From Oscarella lobularis (Eukaryota; Porifera; Homoscleromorpha; Homosclerophorida; Oscarellidae), in contig NC_089185.1 of assembly GCF_947507565.1 (NCBI RefSeq), positions 1,612,001 to 1,676,000 of the forward strand: a DNA stretch of 64,000 bases, given 5' to 3'. Positions 32,238 through 43,654 of the stretch are shown here, piece by piece. The notes below the pieces were generated by a model, which did no database searches, was not told where the DNA came from, and was given only the letters and a program-made list of their open reading frames with translations. The translations under genes and the position numbers were made by a program. Every line of letters starts with the position of its first letter. The first letter of the stretch is position 1.

Positions 32238-32640
32238 TTACACGTTCTGCATCGTCGAAGACGTTTTGTGGGGGCCCAAATTTTTCGTATTTGAAAAATC
32301 GACCGGACGCACCTTCCGCACTATTCTCTGTAGGTCACAGAGCAGAGAATGAAGTGTAATCGGCGGACAATCATGGCCTTTCGTCGTCCGTGCCTCGACA
32401 AGAAATTTTGACGCCCATTGGCAGAGTTCTTCGTCTGTACCGGTAACGAGGACGTCTTCTCTTCCCCTATCATGGGTGCATCTCTTGCTGCGCCTAGCGA
32501 TCCACGCTCGAAACGCATTTTCTGCCCATTTGTTAGCGCGATCGGTGTTCTTCGGAATGAAAGCTGTTTGAGCTGCCTCCAATTCCTTCGCGCTGATCGG
32601 ACCGGCGAACCGAAGCGAAGTCGCCTTTCTCTTCCTTCGC
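32238..32640 (-). pseudogene. Crypton-derived (KIAA1958/DUF3504-like) domain fragment
   Basis: The minus strand reads RFAGPISAKELEAAQTAFIPKNT..ANKWAENAFRAW, then DEELCQWASKFLVEARTTKG..CPPITLHSLLCDLQRIVR. This is the conserved N-terminal part of the domain shared by KIAA1958, ZMYM2-4 and QRICH1, derived from Crypton tyrosine recombinases. The frame before RFAG differs from the upstream ORF, and similarity ends about 30 bp before the gypsy fragment, so the piece is truncated on both sides. No recombinase catalytic residues are present. Confidence 0.6.
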
Positions 32641-32699
32641 TTTGGTTAGCTCACGAAATCGTCGTCGTCGTCGTTGTCCTAAGGTACCAAATGTGATCA

Positions 32700-35411
32700 C
32701 GGTGTGATCACGCAGCAGAAAACGGGCTATGTCTAACATCACGCCCTCGCGTGACATGAAATAAATAAATAAAGAAAAAAATTTCTTTGATTGTTTTTCT
32801 CTGCTCTTCAAGACACCCATTAGAGTCGTTCCTCGGCTTAGTCAAATCGTTCCACGAAGCTTTTCGTCAGCGTGTACCTAAGAAAGGGAAACTCTAGAGT
32901 GCAACGGAAATGGAAGCTTTTTCCGAAGAGCATTCCCTGGATTGTTCAGCGTACTTGAAAAAATATGACAAGCGACTATTCGCCTCAGATGGACTCCGAC
33001 AGAGGATCAGCCCTTCGGCACACTCGAGTTGTTGGAGAGTTGCATCGCCTGGCGCATCTCGGCAACCAGATGAAAACAAACTTCGATCGACCCAGCGTCA
33101 AAAGACGAAAGTATAAAAGCCATCAGCCACAGCGACCGATAACCGCTCATTTCAGCGCCTCTTTCTCAAAATTATCAACGCGCCAAATTATTTGAGGCTC
33201 TTGAAGTACGTATCTTCCTCTGAATTTCTTCCCACCGTCTTCGTTAATCACGTTCATCGTCCATAGAGCCGAGAACCCTATTCGAAAAAGGTTAGCTGTT
33301 CCCTTACCGTCGTGAGGACACTAATCGGCTGATTGGATCCTTTCGTCTGGGACTCTGACTCTGAACTCAAATGGCTTATCGGCAGAATCATCGCGCCTGA
33401 CGTCACCACCAGCAGTAAGTGCTAGTCTAGAGAATGATGGCAATGGCCATCATGAGATCCGGGATAAAGACATGCAGAGTTACACCATGCCATGTACTTT
33501 AATATCACGGGCTTCACATTCTGAAACTCCGTAATTCCAGAGGGTTCGCCAGATCCAAGATTTTCTTTGCCCAACACTAAAAAGAGTCGGCTGAGAATAA
33601 ACGAGGTCTCTTAGTTTTCTCTCTTTCAGCCGTACAATCTTCCATTCGCATTATGTGTGAAAGGCGACAGGAAATACAGACAGTGCCGTATCAAGACTCG
33701 AGTGGGTTTCTAATAACGTGCTTCAGAAGTTCGGGGAAAGAAGCTAGCACCCTTACCAGGCGCGTAAGTTTCGGTCTATGACTTGCAGACCAAAATTCTG
33801 AATATGGGCGCATTGGGAGTCACGGTCAATTTCGGCTCGCATTGAGCAACGTTTAGACGTGTTGCAGTCTGACGTGAGAACGTAGTTAGAGGACAAAAAC
33901 GGCCACGTTCGCACGTGAAAGGTATTTAAAGATTTTTCTCTTGATTATGTTGTGTACGTGGTACGTTGTTTTGACTCTCCCGAAATAACAAGAAAAGCTT
34001 TGAATGGTTTTATCAGTACGATTTGACGCTTGATGGAAACACGGCCGAGCGTAGCGCATTTGAACATCAGAATGATAATCAAACAATCTCCCGGCATAGG
34101 AAACCTTTTCTCTACGAGATTTTTGGCTCTGCTGCAAAAAGAAAAATAAATAATCTTGCTTACTGCAATCCTATAAAAGAATTAAGCTTAAAAGAGAAAA
34201 TAGACAAAGAGAGAACCGTTCTACTGTTTGACAATACTTCAAGGTCTTCCTGATATAGAATTTTCAGGTCTGATTACTGTAGTGTGAATTGTATGAACGC
34301 GATTAAATAAACCTGACAGGATTTAATTGCAGTCTTCTGCTCTTGCCCTGGGATGTCATATGATCTTCCCTTAATTCTAGCGAATGTACGAAGACAATCC
34401 GAAAGGCAGCTTGGAAGCAGGATTTCGAGCCGGCTGATGTCAGCATGGTTGCCAGAAGAACTGTTGGAGATAAAAAGGGTTTGCTCTCCGAACATCGATA
34501 TTCTAAAGGAACATCAAGAAATTGGAGGCCTTCCAAAGCAACTTTCAGACACCAACGGTTGACAACACAAAATGGGGATGAGAGCGGCAATCAAACGTGA
34601 AATTCCTATCACGGCGCTGCTGTATGATTACATAAGCCTTCCGGTTGATAGCTTGATGATGCGAGGAAACACGAGCTATTTCATGCCTTTTTCATTAACT
34701 GCTTTTTATAGAAATCCCTCCTTCATACCCACTACACCCATGCTGCACTTATCTCATGATTCAAAGGGGACTTCGACATGTTCTAATCCAGTTCTTTTTC
34801 GAAGGAAAGATAGTGCGCAACATGCTTAAAAACATAAGCAGTGTAAAAATAGACCAAAGCTTACCACAGTGATCTACAGGGGTATTTCGCTACCGCGCGT
34901 TAGAGCCACCCCCAAATAAATAAACAGCGTTTTCTTCTAACGACGACTTCTTTTGGAATTCTTATCAATGAATGTACGTATCGTATGATGGTTACTTTCA
35001 TCTCCGCGATTTGGATGGGTTCTCGCACTGTCGTTTCCGAGATCCGAGTCGCAACATTGTAGGCGTCCGTAACTCTTCCATACTTTTTTAGTTTCGCAGA
35101 CTTTTAGGCTGAACGCATGAGCTAGTAACATAAATGCTTGGACACAACTTGCTCCCGCCTGCTGCGATCTTTCCGACTGAGATATTTGTGTTTAGTTCCC
35201 AAAAGACTATGACGACATTAAGCGCATCATAGTCGTAGCATCGTACGAAGAGATCGACTACGTCGTGCCTTGTTTTAATGTTCTTCACGTTCGGCTGACG
35301 AGAATTCGTTGTCGTATCGTCGAAAGTGATCAGGACGTCACAGACTTGCAGGATTTCCTCATCAATTCGTCTACTATCACTCGAGCTCAGTGGCCGGAAT
35401 TAATTGTTCTT
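32700..35411. other. No recognisable gene
   Basis: Only short ORFs. 34353-34562 and 34572-34829 (+) read somewhat like protein (ISSRLMSAWLPEELLEIKRV; PITALLYDYISLPVDSLM) but match nothing I know and are broken by stops. No terminal repeats were found. Confidence 0.4.
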
Positions 35412-35577
35412 ATAGAATCCAGTGTTCTAGCTAGGGAGAAGAGGGAAGTGGACGGGGTCCGGGGGCTTTGCCCCCGGAAAAATTTTTGAGGGGGCGTGTC
35501 TATTTTTTGTTAACGGACCGTCGTTCTGCGCTTTTCTTACAGAAAACAGCAATTATTTAAAAATGGCGATAGAGAGG

Positions 35578-37893
35578 TTAGGAAGCCTGGGTAATTCTTC
35601 TCTTCTTTTTTCCCCACAAATTTACTGCTTTTTCAAAAGGAAACTTTTCGACGTTAGGCCCTTCAGTGGCGATGCGCAACAAAGCGTCTAAAGTTTTGTC
35701 CTTCATTCTATTCCTTATTCGCGTCTTTATAAGTTTTAATTGAGAGAAGGTTCTTTCCACAGTCGATGTGTGGACCGGGATAACTCGGCAGATTTTAGCT
35801 AGCTCACTCATGCAAGGAAAGATTTGACTTCTTGTTTCATCCGAAGACAAGCTTAGCAGTACCTCTTCCATACTGCTTTGGGAGCAGTTAGTAATCATGA
35901 ATTGCCTAAAGGAAGCCCACTCAGCTAGCATATCGGACTCCGACTGTGACAAAGCGTTGCCAAAGTGCGACGTCAGGGTTACCACTTCATCATTTCCATA
36001 GGCCATAAACGACTCAATTTGAGACCTTGATGCATTCTCCGTGCTTGGCAAGCACTTCGGGTCAAAAATTTTGAATGAGCTCAAAATTCCTTTGTCTTCA
36101 AACCGAGTTTCCAAATTTTTAACCACACCATTAAGAAACGGCTTTCGAATGTGATTGTTGAAATAATCTTTGCCTAATTTTTGGCAGTTTTGATTCGAAT
36201 TCCCGAAGCGTCAACCCTTTCAAGAAATCGTGACAGAGTTTGCAGGTTAAAACCGTCTACTTCTCTAAGCTGTTTGAGAGATGTTATTGTTGATGAGAGC
36301 ATCGTCGGTATCATGCTGTAGTCGCACTTGTCAAATTGAAAGCACTTGGACAAGTGGGAAAGATGGGGTAGTGCGTCCGCCATTAGCAAGGGTGTGCAAA
36401 TGAAGTGATAGTCAGATATGAGATTCATCAGACCGACTGCTTTCGCGTCTCCCCTTTCTTCGCCTTCACGTTCCAGACTGAGAGCAAGAGACGAAAACGA
36501 CACTTTTATGCGCTGCACGCACTTTTCGTAGCTGAGCCACCGAGTAGTACATGACGCAACAAGCTCGCCTTTTTCGTGTAAAAGAGTTTGCACAGCTCTT
36601 AAACCAGCCGTTCGCACAGGGCTGTTTTCGAAGTAGTCGTATAATTGCCTTACAATATTATTGAACTTTTTCACGTAAGGTACAGCATCACCCGCTTGCG
36701 ACGACGCCAAGTTCAATCTGTGAGACGCACAATGTACACCAATCGCTGACGGAGTTAACGCTTTCAATCTTGCAACGACTCCGTTACGGCAGCCGGTCAT
36801 AGTAGCGGCTCCGTCAGTAGCAATGCCTCGTAGCTTTTTCAGGTTCAACTGTGCGGCTTCCGCATACTGAAGTATTTTCTTTGTTATTGTTTCAGCGTTG
36901 AGGGAAATAACAACGCTACTATTGTCCTCGCGGTCAGTGACATCGCTAGGATGCAGGACATCGATAACAGTCAAGTAATGACTCTGCAGCTCGCCCGAAT
37001 CCTTATTGATGAAACGTCCGTGAATAGCTAACTGTTCCGTTACTGTGCAGTCCGTTGTTTCGTCAAATAAGATAGCAAAATGATCAGCTGTCTTCATTTG
37101 TGACAAGATGTCCGCTTCAATGACATCAGATAAAACAAAAAGCATTTCTGGAATTGCAGACGCTGACGTGTACGTTGCATTCTTGGCTGTGCGAATCATT
37201 TTCTTAATTTCCACCCCCAAGAATCCGCAAAAATCGAGAATAGGCTCAAAGTTGGTTGTGTGAGCTATTTTCTGTTTCGCAAGAAAATACAAGCAAGAGA
37301 ACGCCATTTCGATTCCTCGACGCGGAATAGGCGGATTAACGGCAGCTATTTGTCTTGTAGACGATGTTGCCTCCTTTGCAACACTCTCTTTATGACTTGC
37401 ACTTTTTTCGTGTTTCAGCACGCTCTGAAGCCGAAATCTGCGGCAAGGTTTCCCAATTCAAGCTTCCCCAGAGCGTGACTGGCAATGCTTTGTGCACAGG
37501 GTGCAAATCATTCCTTTGTCTTTTTCAGTGTATCTGCAAAGAAATATATATATTGGAATAAATTCATACACAAAATGTTGACGCCTGCTTTGACTTCTTC
37601 CCATTAGATGCCCTTGATCCGCTCATAGATGGTCCGCTTCTGCTAGACATCCGGGACGTCGATTGAACTTCGTCAGAGGAGGATTCGTCGCTTTCATTCT
37701 CCCTTCCAGTCGGGTCGTAGTGGTGTACATTGTCAACGACCTGGTTATCGCTAAGTCCTCCTGACTCGCTTAGGACTTCTATTTCAGGTTCCGATTCATT
37801 TCCGCTTTCGTTGCTTGACGTTTCGCGCTGGCCGCCGTGCGTCTTGTGTTGGCGCTTTCTGGAAAGGCCGCCAAAGTACTTCAACAGCGACAT
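35578..37893 (-). pseudogene. hAT transposase (ZNF862/DUF4371-like), broken
   Basis: Order on the minus strand: a Ser/Asp-rich N-terminus from 37893; a TTF-type zinc finger (MICTLCTKHC, about 37490) reached by a possible 49-bp intron; the DUF4371-like core (FAILFDETTDCTVTEQLA; GIATDGAATMTGCRNGV; GVHCASHRLNLASSQAGD; TTRWLSYEKC); and the C-terminal dimerisation region (ICRVIPVHTSTVERTFSQLKLIKTRIRNRM). A TGA stands where Trp is expected between the zinc finger and the core (GEA-stop-IGK, about 37460). A one-base shift occurs in an A-run near 36178. The motifs match ZNF862/C17orf113-type hAT proteins of vertebrates and many invertebrates. It is inactive as written. Confidence 0.85.
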
Positions 37894-38055
37894 AAGACAA
37901 GCGAAGGGTTGATAACTGTGCTAAGAGATGTCGAAACGCCTAACTGAAAGACGTGCCCTAGCGCTGCGGGATTTTATTAAGAAACATGAATTTTTTATCA
38001 GGTGGTCGGAAAAAAAATTCGGTGGACGGCGAAAACTCGGAGGGGGTCGGGCCCG

Positions 38056-38255
38056 NNNNNNNNNNNNNNNNNNNNNNNNNNNNNNNNNNNNNNNNNNNNN
38101 NNNNNNNNNNNNNNNNNNNNNNNNNNNNNNNNNNNNNNNNNNNNNNNNNNNNNNNNNNNNNNNNNNNNNNNNNNNNNNNNNNNNNNNNNNNNNNNNNNNN
38201 NNNNNNNNNNNNNNNNNNNNNNNNNNNNNNNNNNNNNNNNNNNNNNNNNNNNNNN
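38056..38255. other. Assembly gap (200 N)
   Basis: Exactly 200 Ns. Both edges carry the same 12-mer GGGTCGGGCCCG (38044-38055 and 38256-38267), which includes the palindrome CGGGCCCG. The true distance is therefore unknown; it could be a collapsed GC-rich repeat or hairpin, or even zero. Confidence 0.98.
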
Positions 38256-38528
38256 GGGTCGGGCCCGACCACCTCTGACCACCGTAGCTAGAATTCTGAG
38301 AATCATGTGACATTTCAGTGGGTTGTTTGCTTTATTTACCCTCCGTTGTTCTTTACGACATATTTTTAGAAATCTTCTCTTGCCGGGTATTCTATGGACC
38401 ATTCACATCCTCTGTTGTTTGGAAGTGGATGACATGCGACGAAGTTTGTCGCAATCGCGGAAGTGTTCGAATGCCAGTTATAGCACGGACGTCATTGGCT
38501 GAGAAAGAGCAATTGAGATCGCGAGTCA

Positions 38529-38978
38529 ATGGCCCTTGCGATGATGAAGACGAGAGCGCTACTTCCGATGACGACCGCGTTAACGACGACTTTGACGACT
38601 CTTTTGCTTTGTTTTAAATGTCTTAGAACGACAAAACAGAAGTGTCATCAAGATGCTCTACGGAAACCTCTAGAGCATATTCACAATAAGCGTGATGTAC
38701 CTGTCAGGGTTGCTGAAAAGCCTGACAATGAGGTCGATACTAATGCCGTTGCCTTTCAAGTTAAATTAGACGACCAGTGGGAACGAATAGGGTACGTAGC
38801 GTCGGAGCTCGCTGTTCACGTCAAGGACGCCATGCGCAAAAACGCCATAAAGTCACTTGAAGTAAAATGGATTAAATATCGCTACTGGCCTAGATATGGT
38901 TTTGGCTTTTATGCCGCAATAAAGGTCACTAGAAAAGGAAGATGGCAGCATGATGTTTACCTAAAGTCGTCGTCTTAG
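38529..38978 (+). CDS. HIRAN-related protein, fragment
   Basis: The useful part starts near codon 30: DVPVRVAEKPDNEVDTNAVAFQV...WERIGYVASELAVHVKDAM, then EVKWIKYRYWPRYGFGFYAAIKVTRKGRW. It ends at a stop at 38978. The P-N-x-x-D-x-x-A-V core followed by a ...IGYV strand is the HIRAN pattern, a domain that in HLTF binds DNA 3' ends. The N-terminal 30 codons are Leu/Thr-rich and probably not real; the true start or preceding exon is uncertain. The ORF begins 231 bp beyond the hAT end. Confidence 0.55.
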   Translation: MALAMMKTRALLPMTTALTTTLTTLLLCFKCLRTTKQKCHQDALRKPLEHIHNKRDVPVRVAEKPDNEVDTNAVAFQVKLDDQWERIGYVASELAVHVKDAMRKNAIKSLEVKWIKYRYWPRYGFGFYAAIKVTRKGRWQHDVYLKSSS

Positions 38979-39187
38979 TCGACATCTCTGCCATCTGAAT
39001 TCACTAAAACTTTCTTTGTAGTGCTCATAAGATTTTTGTTAGCACAGACTTTTAGCTAAATAATAATTGGGGGAAGGGGCACTGGCTTTGCGTGGAATTC
39101 TTTTCTCACGCTGAGTTTACCACGTGTCAGCATAACGGCTCGCCCCAGAGGCTTCTTCCCAACGACTTCGCGTCGAGTTGGTTTAGT

Positions 39188-39469
39188 TCACTTGTCAGAA
39201 CTGTTTTCATAGTTATCGTCTTTTTCGTCAAATGATGGTGAATCGTCGGTGGAGTATCGGACATTGCTTTCGGTAACGTAGTAGAAGGGACTGCCATTAT
39301 CAATCTTCTTCGAAAATTCCAGGCAGAGCACCCGCCATCGATCTTGAACGGTTTTTACCGTAAAAGTCGCGCAAACTTGCTCATGGAGAATGCTGAAAAG
39401 TACTCCACGTCGTCCGAAGTCCCTGCTCGTGGATTTTTGAAGCTTGACGTGCAACACGAGTGACGTCAC
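39188..39469 (-). CDS. Possible Myb/SANT-like fragment
   Basis: 93 codons. FGRRGVLFSILHEQVCATFTVKTVQDRWRVLCLEFSKKIDN resembles the second and third helices of Myb/SANT-like domains used by many transposon-related proteins (xVRDRWxxLxxxFxKK). The tail is acidic. It may be a separate gene fragment or part of the neighbouring minus-strand gene; no splice link was found. Confidence 0.35.
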   Translation of the reverse strand: MTSLVLHVKLQKSTSRDFGRRGVLFSILHEQVCATFTVKTVQDRWRVLCLEFSKKIDNGSPFYYVTESNVRYSTDDSPSFDEKDDNYENSSDK

Positions 39470-39585
39470 CTGTACTCTTGGCTCTCGATGTTTGTGACGA
39501 CAGCAATTAAGGTTTCTCTGGAGAATCCAAGAATGTTATGTACAGACCTAAAATGAATGTTGTCATTAGCTGAAACAATCGAATA

Positions 39586-42500
39586 TTAATCAAGTGTTAC
39601 TTGTTCACTTCCAACGTAGACATCATAATTTTCATTGTGCCAAGGCAAGAACTCGTCTAAAATCATATTGAGCATATTGTAATTAAACTTTGACCGTTGA
39701 AGCTGGCTCAAGCCGCGAGAGTCCGATGCCATGTGCCACTCGTAAATGGTGCGAAAGTAGTGCGCTTCGTTGCGGAAACCTCTCGACTCGAGGTAACTTG
39801 CGACTGATCCTGACAGCAGCCTTTCGGCACCCCGAACACTTTGCTTCCGCAATCCCGCCAACGCAGCGAAAGTAAGACTTGTCTCACCCGACTTCAGAGC
39901 TTCACTGAGACACTCGAGATTCAAAAACGATGGCCCACCTCCCCGAGTGTGGCTGGCAATGCGCTGTATTGTAAGGAGTCAATTTACCAGTAAGTATTAG
40001 CTCAACATGCACAAATAACCTTAAGGATATGATTGTGATCCTCGCGATCATGATATTCCCCTCCACTGTTGCTGTCTATTTCTGGAGCGTAAAGGAATGT
40101 CCAAAAGTTCACTCCGTCTGCCGAAAAGTTACGTATCTCCAACTGGAACTGGAACTGTGCTAATAATGACCGAAGACAGTCTTTTTCGGCCTCATCTAGG
40201 TAACATGTTAGTGGTTCTGAAAGAAATGAGTCAGTATCGACTGCCATGATACTGTTTCGGCTTTTACCTCCTTGCCACGTATTCGTATCCGCAAGGAACA
40301 AGCTTCCGTCGTTCGGCTCGTATTACGCCAATCCAAGTTTTGCCTTTGTCCAAACCAGCGCGAATTTCTCTCAGAAGCGTTTTGGGAACTGCTGGATGAT
40401 AGTCCACGGCTTCAGCAGTTACACCTGTACAGGACATATTGAAATCTCTAATCACCTCATTTCTCTTACGTTTCGGCATAAAGTATCTTCGCAGCTTCTC
40501 CAAACCAATCTTTTTAACATCGTTGCGCACATTTGCACGAATCTGTATAATATTGGTGGGTCGTTCATTTCCCTGGCTGCGGAGCGTGTTGAATTCTCCG
40601 TCCGTCACTAAACCTTAAAGACCAATTTTGTCAGCTGCAAATGCGACCAGAACTGAATCGTCACCTCGCACTTTCATCCCCTTATTCTCCATCGCTTCCT
40701 GAATTTTGTTAGCTAGCCCGCGCATCTGCTTATCTGAGATTCCTCGCACAGGGAGCATTTGAACGGGGAATAGCGTAAGGATGGCGTGACCTCTTTTCCG
40801 GGCTGATCATAAAGACGAGAGCATGCGAGGCGGGGTTTCTTAAAAGCCGCAGAATTCCCTGCACAAGTTCAGGTGCTGTTGTCCGAACCTACAATTCTTA
40901 TGTCTCTCTTGAATTTTTCTAAACATTATCCTACCGTTGTCAATTTGTTTGTAATCATTGCAATAGACTCATCACGATCATTGAGAGAGTCGAGTATGTC
41001 TTCAAGAGATGCGATGAGGCTTGAGGATTCGTCAATGGCTGTCTCCAGGTCGTTTATAGTCCACAAAATGGACTGGAAGGTATTTTCATCCTTTTTATGG
41101 ATTGCGCTTTTTTGCCATAGTCTTTTTCATCGTATCAAGTTCTATAGTATTATTTGTCTGTGAATGAAAGGCGGAAGTATCATAGGTGCATTCTTGATTG
41201 CAATCTTCCTCTGTAGCTCTGCACTTTAGCACAAATAAAACTGCAATCGTCTCTTATCATCACCGTAGTTCGTCTCGGTTTTTAAAACAGACAGGGCTGC
41301 TTTAACCGCAAAACGAGAGAGACGTATACCTCGTATTCGGCTTGACCGTCGTTCAAGTCAACGTCACCTGCCCACTCGTGATTCATTGACTCTTGCACGC
41401 CAGGATTGACGTCGCAAGCATCAGCTTTGATCCAAAAATGTGAGTCGGGTGAGAACTTGCTGCATACGTCAGTGCCGTTTCCTGCAGCAAGAGAAACGTT
41501 GATACGTACATATATAAACATGCACGTGCACACGATGCAATAGTTACTTGAATGACAGATCCTTTTGAAAATCCACATAACGCTCGGCGTCTTTGAAATG
41601 TCGATATTGAAGGTGCAGCATTGTTGATTTTTGCCTAAGACATGAATGAAACGTGTGTTTAAAGCTTGGCTTCGATGCTCACATTTCCTGGAATCATCTC
41701 AGATTGAGAAAGCGGAGGGAAGCTCTGCCAGCAAGGACCCCGATGCAGGCTCATCCATCGATGCCCAAAGTTGTGAAACATCGTTTCACACCAGACTAGG
41801 TAATCCGGTGGACAGGCTGACATCTGCATCAAACGGTCAAATATTAAACGGATATAAAACCGTAGACCTGCCTTTGACTTATGCGATAAATTGAAAAAGT
41901 TGATTTGATGCTCATTAAACCCGTCGGCATTCTCGTTAGTGGAAGAAGAGTCGAATTGCCCGAATCCGTTCGAGTTCCACAACAACGTGCCAGCCCAAGC
42001 AGCATGTTCGAACGGTTAGCACGTTGGAGTTCTAGCATTCCGTTCAAACTCGCCTGAATGTAGTCACTGACGTTGTTGTCCACCCCAAGCGACTTTGCGG
42101 CGTCACTGAAAGCCTTCCCGATAAATTCAATCTATTCAAAAGTGAAATGCAGCTACCGGATAAGTGGGTATATATAACCTGATCGTTTTGCGTCCATGAG
42201 GCAAAAGAAGGTGTACAGCTCGTCGCCAATGCTGTCAGTTTGGGTTGACGAAGACACTGTGTCAACTCCTACTTGAGTTTCCACAGACGAACGCGATATT
42301 ATCTTTTCCCTGAAATCTGCCTGTGCGTCAGCAGGTGAAGCATACTTTCCTATCATCATGCGTTGAACTCTGGTCCTCAAAGCAGAAGCTAAAATTGATT
42401 GTTCTGTCTGAGTAATGGGCAGTATAGTGTGCTATATACGTACCTGTTCTGGAACTGTCATCGGTTAGCTGAGAATTGTATCCAGCAGCTACCGTCTCCC

Positions 42501-42730
42501 AATCGGGTGAACGAGAGCTCATCGTAGGCCAAATTAAAGGAGAAACGTTGAAAATAGCCGACGCTAAGCGGAGATCGTTATCGCCAGTCCAAACGGAGAA
42601 AAGGCTTTTGCGCGAGCGAGACTGGACTTCATGCAAGACGACCTCTTCTTCAACGCTGCGAGACTGCTTTGAGGCTTGAACGGGCGTATTTCCAGTAGAA
42701 GTGCACTGGTCTCTATGCCTTTTCGACATC
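39586..42730 (-). CDS. Multi-exon gene with Myb/SANT-like N-terminus, family unnamed
   Basis: Exon 1 (42730-42444) encodes MSKRHRDQCTSTG... with a trihelix-like stretch. It splices in phase across a 55-bp intron (42389-42443) into ALRTRVQRMMIGKYAS (exon 2 to 42179). Later pieces: DYIQASLNGMLELQRANRSNM (about 42080-41990); HEWAGDVDLNDGQAEYE (about 41400-41330); a coiled stretch (SSSLIASLEDILDSLNDRDES, about 41060-40960); RGHAILTLFPVQMLPVRGISDKQ (about 40790-40720); 40608-40264; EPLTCYLDEAEKDCL...EDHNHILK; and, after a 58-bp intron, a C-terminus ending in LDEFLPWHNENYDVYVG (39924-39586). An in-frame TAA near 40613 and some unresolved junctions suggest decay. I have an impression of related invertebrate proteins but no function. 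Confidence 0.5.
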
Positions 42731-42894
42731 GTGGTTCTTCTCACAGCTATAACTGCAGAAATGAGCCGTTGAGAAGCGGGAACAAACATGAACATGATAG
42801 AGAAAAGATTATACATTAGAGCGAAGCTGGAATTCGTATATAAGGGAATGGAAGATTTGGCCGATTGACAGGCAAACGTGAGCGCTGTCAAATT

Positions 42895-43409
42895 CTGTCA
42901 ACCTGAATCCCGTACTCAATCAAAATTATGCAACCCCACTTCGTTGCTTGCGTACAGGCAATCGAAACGAAAAAAAGATGCGATAGTCAAGAAAAAGACC
43001 GAGTTTCAGCAAACTTCTGGGTAAGTAACGTGCGCTAGCGAACTACCCCCCTGAGTGATCTATTACGGATTGCTTTTGCACCTTTGCAACTGACGTGTGA
43101 ACATAAGCAGTGTTCTATTATAGATATTACAACACACTATTCATACATTACCTACCGCTTCATCCCAAAAGCTCAGCTGCTGGCCCATGTGAGCCCAGTG
43201 TAACATCTGAGTAACTCTCTCTAAACCATTAGTTGAGTATGCACCCCGCCCTAGACCTATCACAACACTATCATATTATCTTATGCTCATCAAATTCTAA
43301 ACCGTATAACTGAAACACTGAAAGTAACGTCACCCCATACGTTCCCGTTCTTACGTGCATCGTTTCCTATTACGAATAAATGACCGAAGCTAATAAGATC
43401 TTGATATAG
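42895..43409. other. No gene seen
   Basis: Interval between the unnamed gene and the Kolobok-like element, with no coding frame or repeat recognised. Confidence 0.4.
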
Positions 43410-43654
43410 TTAAAGGCTAAGTATCATGCAAAAACTTTTTTTAAATTTTCCATTTCATGTTGAAGTTCTGTCTTTTCTGAGCATTTTTGCGTAGTTTTGT
43501 TTTTAACAAGTTAAAATTGATAAAGATATGAAGACTATAACGCGCTTCCTCTGGCCACATACGGGAAAAATTAATTACATCATTACAGGAACGGAAGTAC
43601 CTAGACATAGCACATTCCTGTGAGCGATTGGCCTTCGTTTTGCTCTCAAATCGA

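Larger units (their letters stand above)
35420..38298 (-). mobile_element. hAT transposon containing an assembly gap
   Basis: The ends are 17-bp imperfect inverted repeats, CAGTGTTCTAGCTAGGG (35420-35436) and CCGTAGCTAGAATTCTG (38282-38298), flanked by a direct AGAATC on both sides (35414-35419 and 38299-38304). hAT elements usually give 8 bp, so two bases may have mutated. A GC-rich hairpin (TCCGGGGGCTTTGCCCCCGGA, 35458-35478) lies near one end. The interior encodes a broken hAT transposase. 200 unknown bases lie near the 5' end. Confidence 0.8.

Noticed and set aside
32238..32582. Crypton-like ORF as an active tyrosine recombinase
   Set aside because: Only the N-terminal helper region is present; no catalytic Arg/His/Tyr set follows.
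37420..37500. Treating the TGA in the hAT zinc-finger region as an intron
   Set aside because: No GT-AG pair spans it in phase; a Trp to stop change explains it more simply.
37921..38402. ORFs running through the N block
   Set aside because: They exist only because Ns translate as X; no coding evidence.
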